NCBI RefSeq assembly: GCF_049568105.1 | Contig: NZ_CP145335.1 | Location: forward strand, 930,001 to 994,000 | Source: Salinisphaera sp049568105 | Lineage (GTDB): Bacteria > Pseudomonadota > Gammaproteobacteria > Nevskiales > Salinisphaeraceae | DNA: 64,000 bases | Direction: 5' to 3' | In this document: in pieces, positions 35,014 to 48,755 of the stretch | Layout of the letters: each line of letters begins with the position of its first letter | Position numbering within the stretch: the first letter of the stretch is position 1 | Made by a program: the position numbers and the translations under genes | The notes under the pieces: model-generated | Told to the model about the DNA's origin: nothing | What the model saw: the letters and a program-made list of their open reading frames with translations, nothing else | Databases searched by the model: none

Positions 35014-35910
35014 ATGAATCAGACCGACGCAAGATTGAACCCGGTCCAGCTGGGCCAGGGCCAGCACCGACACGGGTTTACGCAGCTGCTGTTCGGGCTG
35101 AGTGGCGCTGTTGTCTGTGATATGGCCACCGGGGCTTTCGAGGTCTCGGCCCACCAGATCGGCATCGTGCCGCGCAATGCCAGCCATTATTTCGCTGGCC
35201 GAACCGAAAACAGCCGGCTGTTGGTGGTGGATCTGTTTCTGGACGACGATGTCGTGCGTCAGATTCAAACGCTGGACGCTAGGCAGTCCTTCGACGATGT
35301 CTTCATGGCGCCGCGACTGTTCGGCCTGCCGAGCGAGCTGCGGCCGATGGTCGATTGTGCCGTACCGCAGCTGGGGCACGCGGCGCGTACCAATCGGCTG
35401 TTGTCGCATCAATGGGCGACCATGCTCGCCGTTCAGGTCTATCGACTATTGACTGCGGCCCCGGAACGGCGCCCGCGCGAGGAGCGGTTTCAGCATTTGA
35501 TTGATTGCCGGCTCGATACGCCGCCGAGCAACGCCGAATTGCAGCAGCATCTGGAAATGAGCGGCTCGGCGCTCAATCAATGGTGTCGGCGCCGCTATGG
35601 GTTGTCGCCGCAACAGGTGGTGATGCGACGACGGCTGTACTGGGGCATGGATCGGCTCATCAACTCAAATCACTCGATCGGCCAAATTGCCCATGACATG
35701 GGCTTTGCCGATGCGCCGAGTTTTACGCGTGCCTTCGGCCGGGTGTATGGCACGTCGCCCGGGGCCGCGCGGCGGGCCGGCACTGAGCACGCCGATGGCA
35801 GCCTCATGAATCCACGTCGGGCCAATGCTCGGAGCACTGTAGCCCTTGGGCCTGGTGGGGGTTCGTGCGAGTCCACGTCAAGCGCTGTCATACGGCACGA
35901 CCCGGCGTAG
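35014..35910 (+). CDS. AraC-family transcriptional regulator next to putA
   Basis: A 298-residue regulator. An AraC-type N-terminal sensing part of about 170 residues is followed by two helix-turn-helix units, of which the second is clear (HSIGQIAHDMGFADAPSFTR, then AFGRVYGTSPGAARR). The start at 35014 (MNQTDARLNPVQLG) is used because the frame upstream runs through the inverted repeat of the promoter region and begins only with a TTG. Divergent from putA, it is the likely proline-responsive activator; the ligand is inference. Confidence 0.87.
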   Translation: MNQTDARLNPVQLGQGQHRHGFTQLLFGLSGAVVCDMATGAFEVSAHQIGIVPRNASHYFAGRTENSRLLVVDLFLDDDVVRQIQTLDARQSFDDVFMAPRLFGLPSELRPMVDCAVPQLGHAARTNRLLSHQWATMLAVQVYRLLTAAPERRPREERFQHLIDCRLDTPPSNAELQQHLEMSGSALNQWCRRRYGLSPQQVVMRRRLYWGMDRLINSNHSIGQIAHDMGFADAPSFTRAFGRVYGTSPGAARRAGTEHADGSLMNPRRANARSTVALGPGGGSCESTSSAVIRHDPA

Positions 35911-36135
35911 CGAAAGCCGTATTGCCGTGCCCGCGCGCGACGGCGGTCGTCGTGCCTTGGGACTGGGGCGCCTATGCCAACCGAACCCGGGCGGCCTGTG
36001 CCACGCGGATCCGTGGTACGTCACGATCCAGACTGTGCCCCTCGCAGAACATGCTAAGGCGCACGCGAATGCGGCACGGACGACACATCAATAGCCCTTG
36101 GATGTCGGCGCTGTGCTGCTGCGATCTGGTCTCGG

Positions 36136-36996
36136 CTATTTGGTATAAAGCCTGAGATTCTGTACCCGAGCTCGATAGGCTTCCATACGTTCGCGCAGCC
36201 CGGTCTGGTGGGCTGAGGCCACACAGTGCAGCAGTACGTTGAGCGCACTGGTCAGCCCGCCCGTGGATTCCAGGATTAGCCCGGTCTGGGTCTGCATGCT
36301 CACGATGTACGGGGTATCGATATAGCGGGCGATACCGTACTCGTCGCTGAAGACGACGAGATCGGTCTCATTCGCCAGACAGTCGTTGGCGAAGGTAATG
36401 CCGGCCTCGGCGTAGGGCGTGATATCGATCAGCACGACACAGCAGCGTTCGTTGCGGCTGTCGATCCACTGGCCGAGCACGCCGCTGTACAGATCGATGA
36501 ACTCCACCCCGGGCCGGACCAGGGCCAGCCGATTGGCAAAATCCTCGGCCAGTCCACGTACCGTCTGGAAGCCACACACGAACACCCGTTCGGCTTCGGC
36601 GACGCGTGCCACCACGGCTTGCCAGTGGGCGCCGCTGAGTTGTTCGGCAAAGGCCTTGAGCGCATTGATCTCGGCGTTGAGATGGCCCATCAGATCGGCC
36701 GGCTGGTTCTCGACGCGTTCGATGAGCGTGGCATTGAGCAGCGAATGCGAACGCACCTCGTCGCGCAGGGCTTTTTTGAGACCGTCGACGCCCTTGTAGC
36801 CCAGCCGGCGCAGGAATCGGCTCACCGTATTCGGGCTGACCCCGCTCTTTTCGGCCAGGCTGGCCCCGGTTTCGAACGCCAGGTTCTCGAGATTGGCTTC
36901 GAGTGTTGCGTAGAGCGCGCGCTCGGCCGGCGACAGGCCGCCATCGAGACGGGCGATCTGCTCGGCTAAGAGCGACGATTGTCCGGTATTTGACAT
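36136..36996 (-). CDS. RpiR/MurR-family transcriptional regulator
   Basis: A 286-residue regulator with an N-terminal RpiR-type helix-turn-helix (GASLAEKSGVSPNTVSRFLR, then RLGYKGVDGLKKAL) and a C-terminal SIS sugar-phosphate-binding-like domain (VFVCGFQTVRGLAEDFANRL). It is divergent from the DmpA-type peptidase gene with about 200 bp between them, so it probably regulates that gene and the permease gene behind it. Such pairs in other bacteria respond to amino acid or peptide signals rather than sugars. Confidence 0.88.
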   Translation of the reverse strand: MSNTGQSSLLAEQIARLDGGLSPAERALYATLEANLENLAFETGASLAEKSGVSPNTVSRFLRRLGYKGVDGLKKALRDEVRSHSLLNATLIERVENQPADLMGHLNAEINALKAFAEQLSGAHWQAVVARVAEAERVFVCGFQTVRGLAEDFANRLALVRPGVEFIDLYSGVLGQWIDSRNERCCVVLIDITPYAEAGITFANDCLANETDLVVFSDEYGIARYIDTPYIVSMQTQTGLILESTGGLTSALNVLLHCVASAHQTGLRERMEAYRARVQNLRLYTK

Positions 36997-37199
36997 TCGT
37001 ATGGCATCCGAATTGTTTATGGTATTTGCATGTCACGCGGTTCTACATTGGTACCTGACGTCCAAGGCCGATCGCCCCGAAGCGCGATGGTCTTGAATGC
37101 CGTGACCCGCGTGAATGGTCGGCGGCCGAGCAGCGCGTACTGTGCTTGCGGTCTGGGCTTTGCGGTCATTCTCGCACTGTTCGAGGAGAGGTTTTGCGA

Positions 37200-38312
37200 A
37201 TGAATCGACTGCGTGCCCGCGAGCTGGGGCTGCCGATGCCGGGTGTGACCGGGCCCTACAACGCCATCACCGATGTGAAAGACCTACAGGTCGGCTACAC
37301 CACGCTTGACGATACCGCGGCCAACGGCCGACCGATCAAGACCGGTGTGACTGCGATTCTGCCGCGCGGACGCGCCCGTCGGCCGATGCCGGTCTGGGCC
37401 GGATTTCATGCCCTGAACGGCAATGGCGAGGTCACGGGGACGCACTGGATCGAGCATGGCGGTTATTTCGTTGGCCCGGTCTGCCTGACCAACTCACACA
37501 GCGTGGGGATCGTGCACCACGCGGCCACCCGCTGGCTGCTCGAACATCATGCCGCCACATATCATGCGCACCATCTTTGGGCGATGCCGGTCGTGGCCGA
37601 GACCTACGACGGGGTGCTCAACGATATCAACGGTCAGCACATCGAAGCCCACCACGTCCACGATGCCTTAGCAGCAGCCAGCGACGGGCCGATCGCCGAA
37701 GGCAACGTCGGCGGCGGTAACGGCATGATCTGCTATGGCTTCAAGGGCGGCACGGGCACAGCCTCGCAGCGCATTACCGTGGGTGATGTCAGCTATACCG
37801 TGGGGGTGTTGGTACAGGCCAACCACGGGCGGCGCGATTGGCTCACGGTCTGCGGGGTGCCGGTCGGTGAGCGTTTACGCGACGAGGACGAGCCGGCGGA
37901 GCTCAATCGTGAGCGCGGCTCGATCGTGGCCGTGATCGCCACCGATGCGCCGATGCTGCCGCATCAGCTCAAGCGGCTCGCCCAGCGTGCCGGCTTGGGC
38001 ATCGCGCGCTCCGGCACCCCGGGCGGTAACGACTCGGGCGATATGTTTCTGGCCTTCAGTACCGCCAACCAAGGTCCGCTTCCCCAGCTGGCGCCCGTGC
38101 AGCAACAGATGCGCTATCTGAACAACGAATATTTCGATCCCTTCTATATGGCGGTCGTTCAGGCGACCGACGAAGCGGTGCTCAACGCCATGCTCATGGC
38201 CGAGGGCGCCCCCATGCACAAACCCGCCGGCTGGTGTCCAGCGCTCGATGCGATGCGCTTAGCGCCGCTATTGGATGCAGCGGGGATCGCCATCCGCACC
38301 GGCGACGTTTGA
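37200..38312 (+). CDS. P1-family (DmpA-type) aminopeptidase
   Basis: A 370-residue member of peptidase family S58, self-cleaving N-terminal-nucleophile hydrolases that release N-terminal D- or L-amino acids, or beta-amino acids, from small peptides. Marks are LGLPMPGVTGPYNAITDV at the start, GNVGGGNGMICYGFKGG (about residues 168-184) before the cleavage region GTAS (186-189), and the C-terminal SGTPGGNDSGDMFLAFSTAN. The start at 37200 is preceded by GAGGAGAGG. It is followed closely by an APC permease gene and preceded by a divergent RpiR regulator, so a peptide or amide salvage unit is likely. Confidence 0.9.
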   Translation: MNRLRARELGLPMPGVTGPYNAITDVKDLQVGYTTLDDTAANGRPIKTGVTAILPRGRARRPMPVWAGFHALNGNGEVTGTHWIEHGGYFVGPVCLTNSHSVGIVHHAATRWLLEHHAATYHAHHLWAMPVVAETYDGVLNDINGQHIEAHHVHDALAAASDGPIAEGNVGGGNGMICYGFKGGTGTASQRITVGDVSYTVGVLVQANHGRRDWLTVCGVPVGERLRDEDEPAELNRERGSIVAVIATDAPMLPHQLKRLAQRAGLGIARSGTPGGNDSGDMFLAFSTANQGPLPQLAPVQQQMRYLNNEYFDPFYMAVVQATDEAVLNAMLMAEGAPMHKPAGWCPALDAMRLAPLLDAAGIAIRTGDV

Positions 38313-38373
38313 TTTTGTGCCGATCGCACGGCGGTCGGACTCGTTCAGCGAGGCAACCCAGAGGACTTGGTTC

Positions 38374-39816
38374 ATGACAACTGCCCAAACATCTTCAACT
38401 TCGCCGGGGGCGAGCAATCGTCTGTCCGGCCAACTCGGCACCGCAGGCGTGGTCTTTATGGTGGTCGCGGCGGCCGCACCGTTGACGGTAGTCAGTGGCA
38501 ACGTACCGCTGGCGATCGGTCTCGGTAACGGGGCTGCGGCGCCGCTCGGTTTCGTATTCGCTTCGCTGGTGCTGCTGCTGTTTTCGGTCGGCTTCGTTGC
38601 GATGACGCCATACGTCAAACAGGCCGGGGCGTTTTTCACTTATGTTGGCACGGGGCTGGGTGCCCGGGCCGGCCAGGGTACGGCCTTCGTGGCGTTAGTC
38701 ACCTATACCGCGATTCAGCTCGGTATCTATGGGTTTTTGGGCTGGGCAGTCAACGACACGGTGGTCTCGATGGGCGGCCCGGCACTGCCGTGGTGGCTGT
38801 ATGCCGGCATCGCCCTGGCGGCGGTCGCCGCACTCGGCTACCGGCATATCGAGCTCAGTTCGAAGGTGTTGGCCGTGGCTCTCATCCTGGAAATCGGCGT
38901 GGTGTTGATCATGAACATCGCGATCGTGGCGGAGCCGTCGGGCAGCGCGCTGGCCAGTCTGGCGCAGCCGCCGAGCGCGGCCGCCGAGGCCGGGCCCTTC
39001 GGTATCGCTGTGCTGTTCGGCGTGACCGGCTTTATCGGTTTCGAGGCCACCGCCGTGTTTCGCGACGAAGCCCGCGATCCGGATCGCACCATCCCGCGCG
39101 CGACCTATCTGGCGGTACTGATCATCGGTGCGTTCTATACCCTGTCGTGCTGGTGTCTGGTGCATGCCTGGAGCGCGGACTCGGTGCGCCAAGTCGCCAA
39201 CCAGTATCTGTCTAGCGGCGGCAATATGGTGCTCGATACCGCCCGCTTTTATACCGGCCACGTATTGGCCGATCTCATGCAGATTCTGTTGTTGACCAGT
39301 CTCGTGGCCTGCGTACTGTCGTTCCACAACATCGTGGCGCGCTATCAATTCGTGCTGGCCAACTTCGGCATCCTGCCGCGTAGGTTCGCAGCCACCCATG
39401 CACGCCACGGCTCGCCGCATGTCTCTTCGCTTTTTCAGACTGCCACGGCGATCGTGCTGGTCATGCTGTGTGCGATCAGTGGCGCTAGCCCCTTGGTGGG
39501 GGTGTTCGGTTCGATGGCCGGTATCGCTACTGTGGGCATCGTCATGCTCATGCTGCTGACGTCGCTTGCCGCGGCTGCGTTCTTTTTCAAGGCTTCGGGC
39601 AGCAGTATGACAACCCGCTGGGTACCGGTCGTGGCGACTGTGCTGCTGGCTTTCATCCTGTATCTGGTCTTAGTCAACTTCACCACCGTGACTGGCCTCG
39701 GTGTCGGCATCAGCACGCTGCTGGCGATCATCCCGATGGCAGCGTTCGGCTTAGGGTTCGTAGCTATCAAGCAGACCTCGTTGAACAAGCTGGCGGTGCT
39801 GTCGACGGTCGATTAG
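38374..39816 (+). CDS. APC-family amino acid permease
   Basis: A 480-residue transporter with about 12 helices of the amino acid/polyamine/organocation superfamily. LGTAGVVFMVVAAAAPLTVV with GNVPLAIGLGNGAAAPLGF at the N-terminus is typical of the substrate-binding first helices, and GVTGFIGFEATAVFRDEARD is the helix 6 region with the following acidic loop. The start at 38374 is used because GAGGACTTGGTTC precedes it; the gene lies 61 bp after the peptidase gene. It probably imports the substrate, or the products, of that peptidase; the exact cargo is unknown. Confidence 0.88.
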   Translation: MTTAQTSSTSPGASNRLSGQLGTAGVVFMVVAAAAPLTVVSGNVPLAIGLGNGAAAPLGFVFASLVLLLFSVGFVAMTPYVKQAGAFFTYVGTGLGARAGQGTAFVALVTYTAIQLGIYGFLGWAVNDTVVSMGGPALPWWLYAGIALAAVAALGYRHIELSSKVLAVALILEIGVVLIMNIAIVAEPSGSALASLAQPPSAAAEAGPFGIAVLFGVTGFIGFEATAVFRDEARDPDRTIPRATYLAVLIIGAFYTLSCWCLVHAWSADSVRQVANQYLSSGGNMVLDTARFYTGHVLADLMQILLLTSLVACVLSFHNIVARYQFVLANFGILPRRFAATHARHGSPHVSSLFQTATAIVLVMLCAISGASPLVGVFGSMAGIATVGIVMLMLLTSLAAAAFFFKASGSSMTTRWVPVVATVLLAFILYLVLVNFTTVTGLGVGISTLLAIIPMAAFGLGFVAIKQTSLNKLAVLSTVD

Positions 39817-39840
39817 ATCGGCACGGTCTCCGCCCCAAAC

Positions 39841-39869
39841 AAGACAGCCCGCTGGAAGCGGGCTGTCTT
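39841..39869. terminator. Rho-independent terminator between the APC permease and gltD
   Basis: A 13-bp perfect stem (AAGACAGCCCGCT, loop GGA) followed by TTT on the + strand. It lies 24 bp after the permease stop and 28 bp beyond the end of the convergent gltD gene, so it can serve both. Confidence 0.85.
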
Positions 39870-39896
39870 TGTACGGCCTGAAGCTTTACGACCCGG

Positions 39897-41303
39897 TCAG
39901 ACTTCGAGGTAGTCGAGAATGCCCTTGGCGGCCTCGCGACCTTCGAACACGGCCGTGACCACCAGATCCGAGCCGCGCACCATGTCGCCGCCGGCGAAGA
40001 TCTTGGGGTTGGTGGTCTGGTGCTTGAAGCGACCCTGCTCGGGGGCGATCACTCGGCCGCCGTCGTCGCATTCGACTTCGTGGGTGTCGAACCAGTCCTG
40101 CGGGTTCGGGCGGAAGCCGAAGGCGATGATCACGCGGTCGGCTTCGATGACCTCTTCGGTGCCAGGGACCGGCTCCGGGCGACGACGGCCGCGCTCGTCG
40201 GGATCACCGAGCCGGGTGGTCACCATTTTGATGCCTTCGACGTGGGTATCCCCTACGATCTCGACCGGCTGGCGATTGAACAAGAACTGCACGCCTTCTT
40301 CCTTGGCGTTTTCGAACTCGCGGGCCGAGCCCGGCATGTTCTCTTCGTCGCGTCGATAGGCACAGATCACTTCGGTCGCGCCCTGGCGGATCGAGGTCCG
40401 GTTGCAGTCCATAGCAGTATCGCCGCCGCCGAGAACCACCACGCGCTGGCCGGACATGTCGATGAAAGGATGCTCGCCCTTCACACCGATCTCGCGATTG
40501 ATGTTGCCGACCAAAAAGGGCAGGGCTTCGTGGACGCCGGACAGGTCTTCGCCGGGGAAGCCCCCCTTCATGTAGGTATAGGTGCCCATGCCCATGAATA
40601 CGGCATCGTATTCTTGCATGAGCTCGTCGATCTGGATGTCACGGCCGACCTCGCAGCCGAGCCGGAATTCCACGCCCATGCCTTCCATGACTTCGCGGCG
40701 AGTTTCCACAACGTCTTTTTCGAGCTTGAAAGGCGGGATGCCGAAGGTCAGCAGACCGCCGATGCGCGGGTACTTGTCGAAGACCACGGCCTTGACGCCG
40801 CCGCGCACCAGAATATCCGCCGCCCCCAGCCCGGCTGGGCCGGCCCCGATCACGGCGACCTTCTTGTCGGTCCAGACCACGTCCGAGACATCTGGCCGCC
40901 AGCCTTGCTTGAAGGCTTCGTCGGTAATGTATTTTTCGACCGAGCCGATGGTGATCGCGCCCAGGCCGTCGTTCATAGTGCAGGCGCCTTCGCACAGGCG
41001 GTCCTGCGGGCAGATACGGCCGCAGATCTCGGGCAGCGTGTTCGTGGCGTGCGACAGTTCTGCGGCCTCGAACAGATTGCCCTCGTTGACCATCTTGAGC
41101 CAGTTCGGAATGTAGTTGTGCACCGGGCACTTCCATTCGCAGTACGGATTGCCGCAGGAAATACAGCGTCCGGACTGCTGGACGGCCGTTTCCTTGTCGA
41201 ACTGACCGTAGATCTCGGCGAACTCGTGGATACGCACGGGCACGGCCACCTTGGCCGGATCCTGGCGCGGTACGTCGAGAAACTGAAGATTGTTCTTTGC
41301 CAT
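39897..41303 (-). CDS. gltD: glutamate synthase small subunit
   Basis: A 468-residue NADPH-oxidising subunit that feeds electrons to GltB. The N-terminus holds cysteine clusters for two 4Fe-4S centres (CISCGNPYCEWKCPVHNYIP and CGRICPQDRLCEGAC). An FAD motif (VAVIGAGPAGLGAADIL) and an NADPH motif (VVVLGGGDTAMDCNRTSIRQ) follow. It lies 68 bp downstream of gltB on the same strand. Confidence 0.96.
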   Translation of the reverse strand: MAKNNLQFLDVPRQDPAKVAVPVRIHEFAEIYGQFDKETAVQQSGRCISCGNPYCEWKCPVHNYIPNWLKMVNEGNLFEAAELSHATNTLPEICGRICPQDRLCEGACTMNDGLGAITIGSVEKYITDEAFKQGWRPDVSDVVWTDKKVAVIGAGPAGLGAADILVRGGVKAVVFDKYPRIGGLLTFGIPPFKLEKDVVETRREVMEGMGVEFRLGCEVGRDIQIDELMQEYDAVFMGMGTYTYMKGGFPGEDLSGVHEALPFLVGNINREIGVKGEHPFIDMSGQRVVVLGGGDTAMDCNRTSIRQGATEVICAYRRDEENMPGSAREFENAKEEGVQFLFNRQPVEIVGDTHVEGIKMVTTRLGDPDERGRRRPEPVPGTEEVIEADRVIIAFGFRPNPQDWFDTHEVECDDGGRVIAPEQGRFKHQTTNPKIFAGGDMVRGSDLVVTAVFEGREAAKGILDYLEV

Positions 41304-41371
41304 CGATGTCCCTTGTCGCGATGCAAAAGCGGGCCGCGGTCGATCCGCGGCCCTGCTGGCGGGCGTTTGGC

Positions 41372-45829
<4,458 letters not shown>

Positions 45830-46025
45830 AGTCCATTCCCTTGGATGGGCTAGAGTCGTCGCAGCACCGGCCGCGGCCCGTTGCGGTCACGCAGTTGAGA
45901 TAAGCGCGGATTCACTGACGACGGGAGCGCACGTTTACTCGACGCGCGCAAGAGCGGTTGCACCGCGTCATTCAATATAAAAGGCCAACGGTCGACAATC
46001 AATCGGCCTGGCCGACCCGCTCAGA

Positions 46026-47126
46026 CTATGCTGCCAGATAATGGTGCAGCGTTTGGTCGAGTGCGTCGCCAAAATCGGTGTGGCGTACGGCGTGGCCGAT
46101 ATCGGCCAGCAGAATCAATGGCAGGGCTCCGGCCGAGACTTTTTTGTCGCGGCGCATCAACTCGAAGATGCGGGCCGCGGAAGTCTGCGGCGGCGGGGCG
46201 GTCGGCAGGCCGGCTGCGGCGATCACGGCGTTAATACGTTCGACCTGGGCGCTATCCAGCCAGCCCAGGCGCTGCGAGGTGTCTGCGGCCATGCACATGC
46301 CCGCGGCAACAGCCTCGCCGTGCAGCCAGGCGCCGTAGCCGAGCTCGGCTTCTAGGGCGTGCCCGAAGGTATGGCCGAGATTGAGCAAGGCGCGCTCGCC
46401 GGCTTCACGCTCGTCGGCAATTACGACTTCGGCCTTGTTGGCGACCGAACGGCGGACGATTTCGGTGATCAACTCTGGCTCGCGGGCGTTGATTCCGGCC
46501 ATGTTGGCTTCCAGCCAGTCGAAAAAAACCGCATCGCGAATTAGCCCGTATTTGATGACTTCAGCCATGCCGGCAGCGAATTCCCGCTCCGGCAAGGTGA
46601 CCAGAACGTCGATGTCGGCCAGCACCCGCTTGGGTTGGTAGAAAGCCCCGATCATGTTCTTGCCCAGCGGATGGTTGACGCCGGTCTTGCCACCGACCGA
46701 GGAATCGACCTGGGCCAACAGGGTAGTCGGTACCTGCACGAAATCGATGCCGCGCTGATAAACGGCCGCGGCGAACCCGGCGACGTCGCCGATCACGCCG
46801 CCGCCGAGGGCCACGATCGTGGCATCGCGTCCGTAGCCGCCGGCTAACAGGTGTTCTGCGACGGTATCCAGCGTCGCCAGGGTCTTATAGGCTTCGCCGT
46901 CCGGCAAGATCAGCGTATCGACGTCATGTTCGGCCGTCAGTGCCTGTTCGACCGGGGCGCGATAGTGTTCGGCGACGGTATCGTTGGTCACGATCAGGAC
47001 ACGGCGCCCGCGAATGGCACCGGCATAGGCCTGTGGATCGGCGATCAAGTTCGGGCCGATATGGATATCGTAGCTGCGTTCGCCGAGGGCGACATGCAGC
47101 GTAGCGGTTGCGGCCTGATCACTCAT
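46026..47126 (-). CDS. aroB: 3-dehydroquinate synthase
   Basis: A 366-residue NAD- and metal-dependent enzyme that converts DAHP to 3-dehydroquinate, the second shikimate step. The NAD-binding and active-site block is GGGVIGDVAGFAAAVYQRG with VPTTLLAQVDSSVGGKTGVN. Zinc ligands lie in LNLGHTFGHALE and HGEAVAAGM. The start at 47126 (MSDQAATATLHVAL) has AGGATGAAAGG upstream; a longer frame to 47354 is not family-like. It is on the same strand as aroK but 525 bp away, an unusually long gap for this pair. Confidence 0.95.
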   Translation of the reverse strand: MSDQAATATLHVALGERSYDIHIGPNLIADPQAYAGAIRGRRVLIVTNDTVAEHYRAPVEQALTAEHDVDTLILPDGEAYKTLATLDTVAEHLLAGGYGRDATIVALGGGVIGDVAGFAAAVYQRGIDFVQVPTTLLAQVDSSVGGKTGVNHPLGKNMIGAFYQPKRVLADIDVLVTLPEREFAAGMAEVIKYGLIRDAVFFDWLEANMAGINAREPELITEIVRRSVANKAEVVIADEREAGERALLNLGHTFGHALEAELGYGAWLHGEAVAAGMCMAADTSQRLGWLDSAQVERINAVIAAAGLPTAPPPQTSAARIFELMRRDKKVSAGALPLILLADIGHAVRHTDFGDALDQTLHHYLAA

Positions 47127-47651
47127 CCTTTCATCCTGTAGCGGTGGGCGTTGACGTTGGGGTATCGAAGATCGCGACGGCCTGTGGGCGTACGACGACC
47201 GCTCCGGCCAGCTTATCGTGCCAGCCTTGGTTGCAGGCATCGATATCGATTCAGAGCATGCCCAGCCCACCGGCAGCCAAGCCCCCGTAGTCGCCGAGAC
47301 CGCACAGCCGATCTTGCCGTTCGAACGGCAAACCGATGCGCTGTGCATCGACAAGGCGCCTATGGATCATCATGTCGCCACCAGGCCCACCTGCACAGGA
47401 TCACGATGGCTGTGGGCCGGATCGCGTATCACGGGATGGGCATCGGCCCGGACAGGAACAGGTGCGGTATGGTCGAGACGCCCTAAGGGGAAGCGGTGCC
47501 CCGATGACGACGGCGCTCCCGGCACTGGACATCCGGCGCACAGCCATATACCACGGGCACAGCCGCAGGGCGCTATCGATGAAAGCAGCCCATGGCCGGA
47601 CCCGGAAGCCGGCATAGACCTATTCGCCCTGTGCCGGCCTGTCGCGACGCA
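47127..47651. other. 525-bp gap between aroK and aroB
   Basis: No gene is supported. ORFs exist on both strands, but none has a good ribosome site together with recognisable protein character. No clear terminator or repeat was found. Confidence 0.45.
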
Positions 47652-48182
47652 TCAGGCCGTGCCAATCGCTTCCAGTTGTTCGACGATTTCACGGGCCAGC
47701 TTGCGTGCCTGCTGATCGCCGGTCGCGACCACGACGTCCGCGATCGAGCGATACAACGGATCGCGCTCTTCCATGAGCTGGGTCAGCGTCGTCTCCAGAT
47801 CCTCGCTGCCGGCCAACAGTGGCCGATCGGCCGACTTGCGGGTACGGGCCAGCTGTTGTTCCAGCGAGGTTTCGAGATAGACCACGACACCGCGGGCCGA
47901 AAGCAGATCACGCGTGCTGGCTTCCAGTACGGCGCCGCCGCCGGTGGCCATGACGGTGTTCGGTTGTTCCGACAGCTCGGCGATCATCTCGCGTTCGCGC
48001 TTGCGAAAGCCTGCCTCGCCTTCCATGTCGAAGATGAAGGAGATATCCACGCCGGTACGTTTTTCGACTTCGTGATCGGAGTCAACGAAGCTCATGCCTT
48101 TGAGCTCGGCAATCCGCCGGCCCACCGTGGTTTTGCCAGCCCCCATGGGGCCGACCAGATAAATATTCGGGTTTGCTGCCAT
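47652..48182 (-). CDS. aroK: shikimate kinase
   Basis: A 176-residue ATP-dependent kinase that phosphorylates shikimate at the 3-hydroxyl. Walker A is LVGPMGAGKTTVGRRIAEL. The DSD motif is in MSFVDSDHEVEKRTG, and the GGG motif in VMATGGGAVLEASTRDLL. Length and order are standard, and it lies between pilQ and aroB as in many gammaproteobacteria, although both neighbouring gaps are longer than 500 bp. Confidence 0.95.
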   Translation of the reverse strand: MAANPNIYLVGPMGAGKTTVGRRIAELKGMSFVDSDHEVEKRTGVDISFIFDMEGEAGFRKREREMIAELSEQPNTVMATGGGAVLEASTRDLLSARGVVVYLETSLEQQLARTRKSADRPLLAGSEDLETTLTQLMEERDPLYRSIADVVVATGDQQARKLAREIVEQLEAIGTA

Positions 48183-48755
48183 GTACTCGCTATCAATAGT
48201 TGAATACGAAAGCCACGATCACGGCTCGTCTCCGGGTTCCGGATCGTAAGTCGTCGCGCATACGCCATCCGTGCCGAACGGGCTATTGGGCCCGGAGAAT
48301 TGCCGTCGATACTGGTTCTGACGTCTTGTGAAGCGGCAGGCAGAACGAAAAGGCGTTCTGCGTGGTCTCGCTGCCCTGCACGGAAAGCCTTGGCACGAAG
48401 ACGTACTTTAACCCAACCGAAGTGGTTTTTTGGATAGGTGTATTAAATTTGGCCGTACCGCTCGGCGTTCATGAGCAGCCGTGCACATGCGCTTATGTAC
48501 ATGGCCGCTAGCAATTTTGCCATTTTTACTCAAGCTTTCGCCACCATGGCATGGCTTTGGCGGATGGCCGCGGCAGCCGATTTGATCTCCCGCTTTGGGC
48601 TTGGGTTCCGACTTGCCGACTGGGGCCAAACCCGGTTCGGTGCGCAAAATCGCGCCCATGACGTCCTCCAGGCCGGCCGATCGGCGCTGCCTGGCCCGCG
48701 TCTTTGGGTCGGCGTCTTAGGGCCGGCGCCGCGGCAGCCGGGCCAGGGTGAGACA
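48183..48755. other. 573-bp gap between pilQ and aroK
   Basis: No gene is supported. The stretch 48430-48540 is poorer in GC than its surroundings and has hydrophobic reading frames on the + strand, but these continue antisense into pilQ and lack a good ribosome site. It may hold the aroK promoter. Confidence 0.45.

Noticed and set aside
47218..47715. 165-residue + strand frame in the aroK-aroB gap
   Set aside because: No good ribosome site, odd composition, and it runs into aroK antisense; not supported as a gene.
48511..48522. Sigma-54-like TGGC...TTGC pair on the - strand upstream of pilQ
   Set aside because: The spacing between GG and GC is three bases too short for a sigma-54 promoter.
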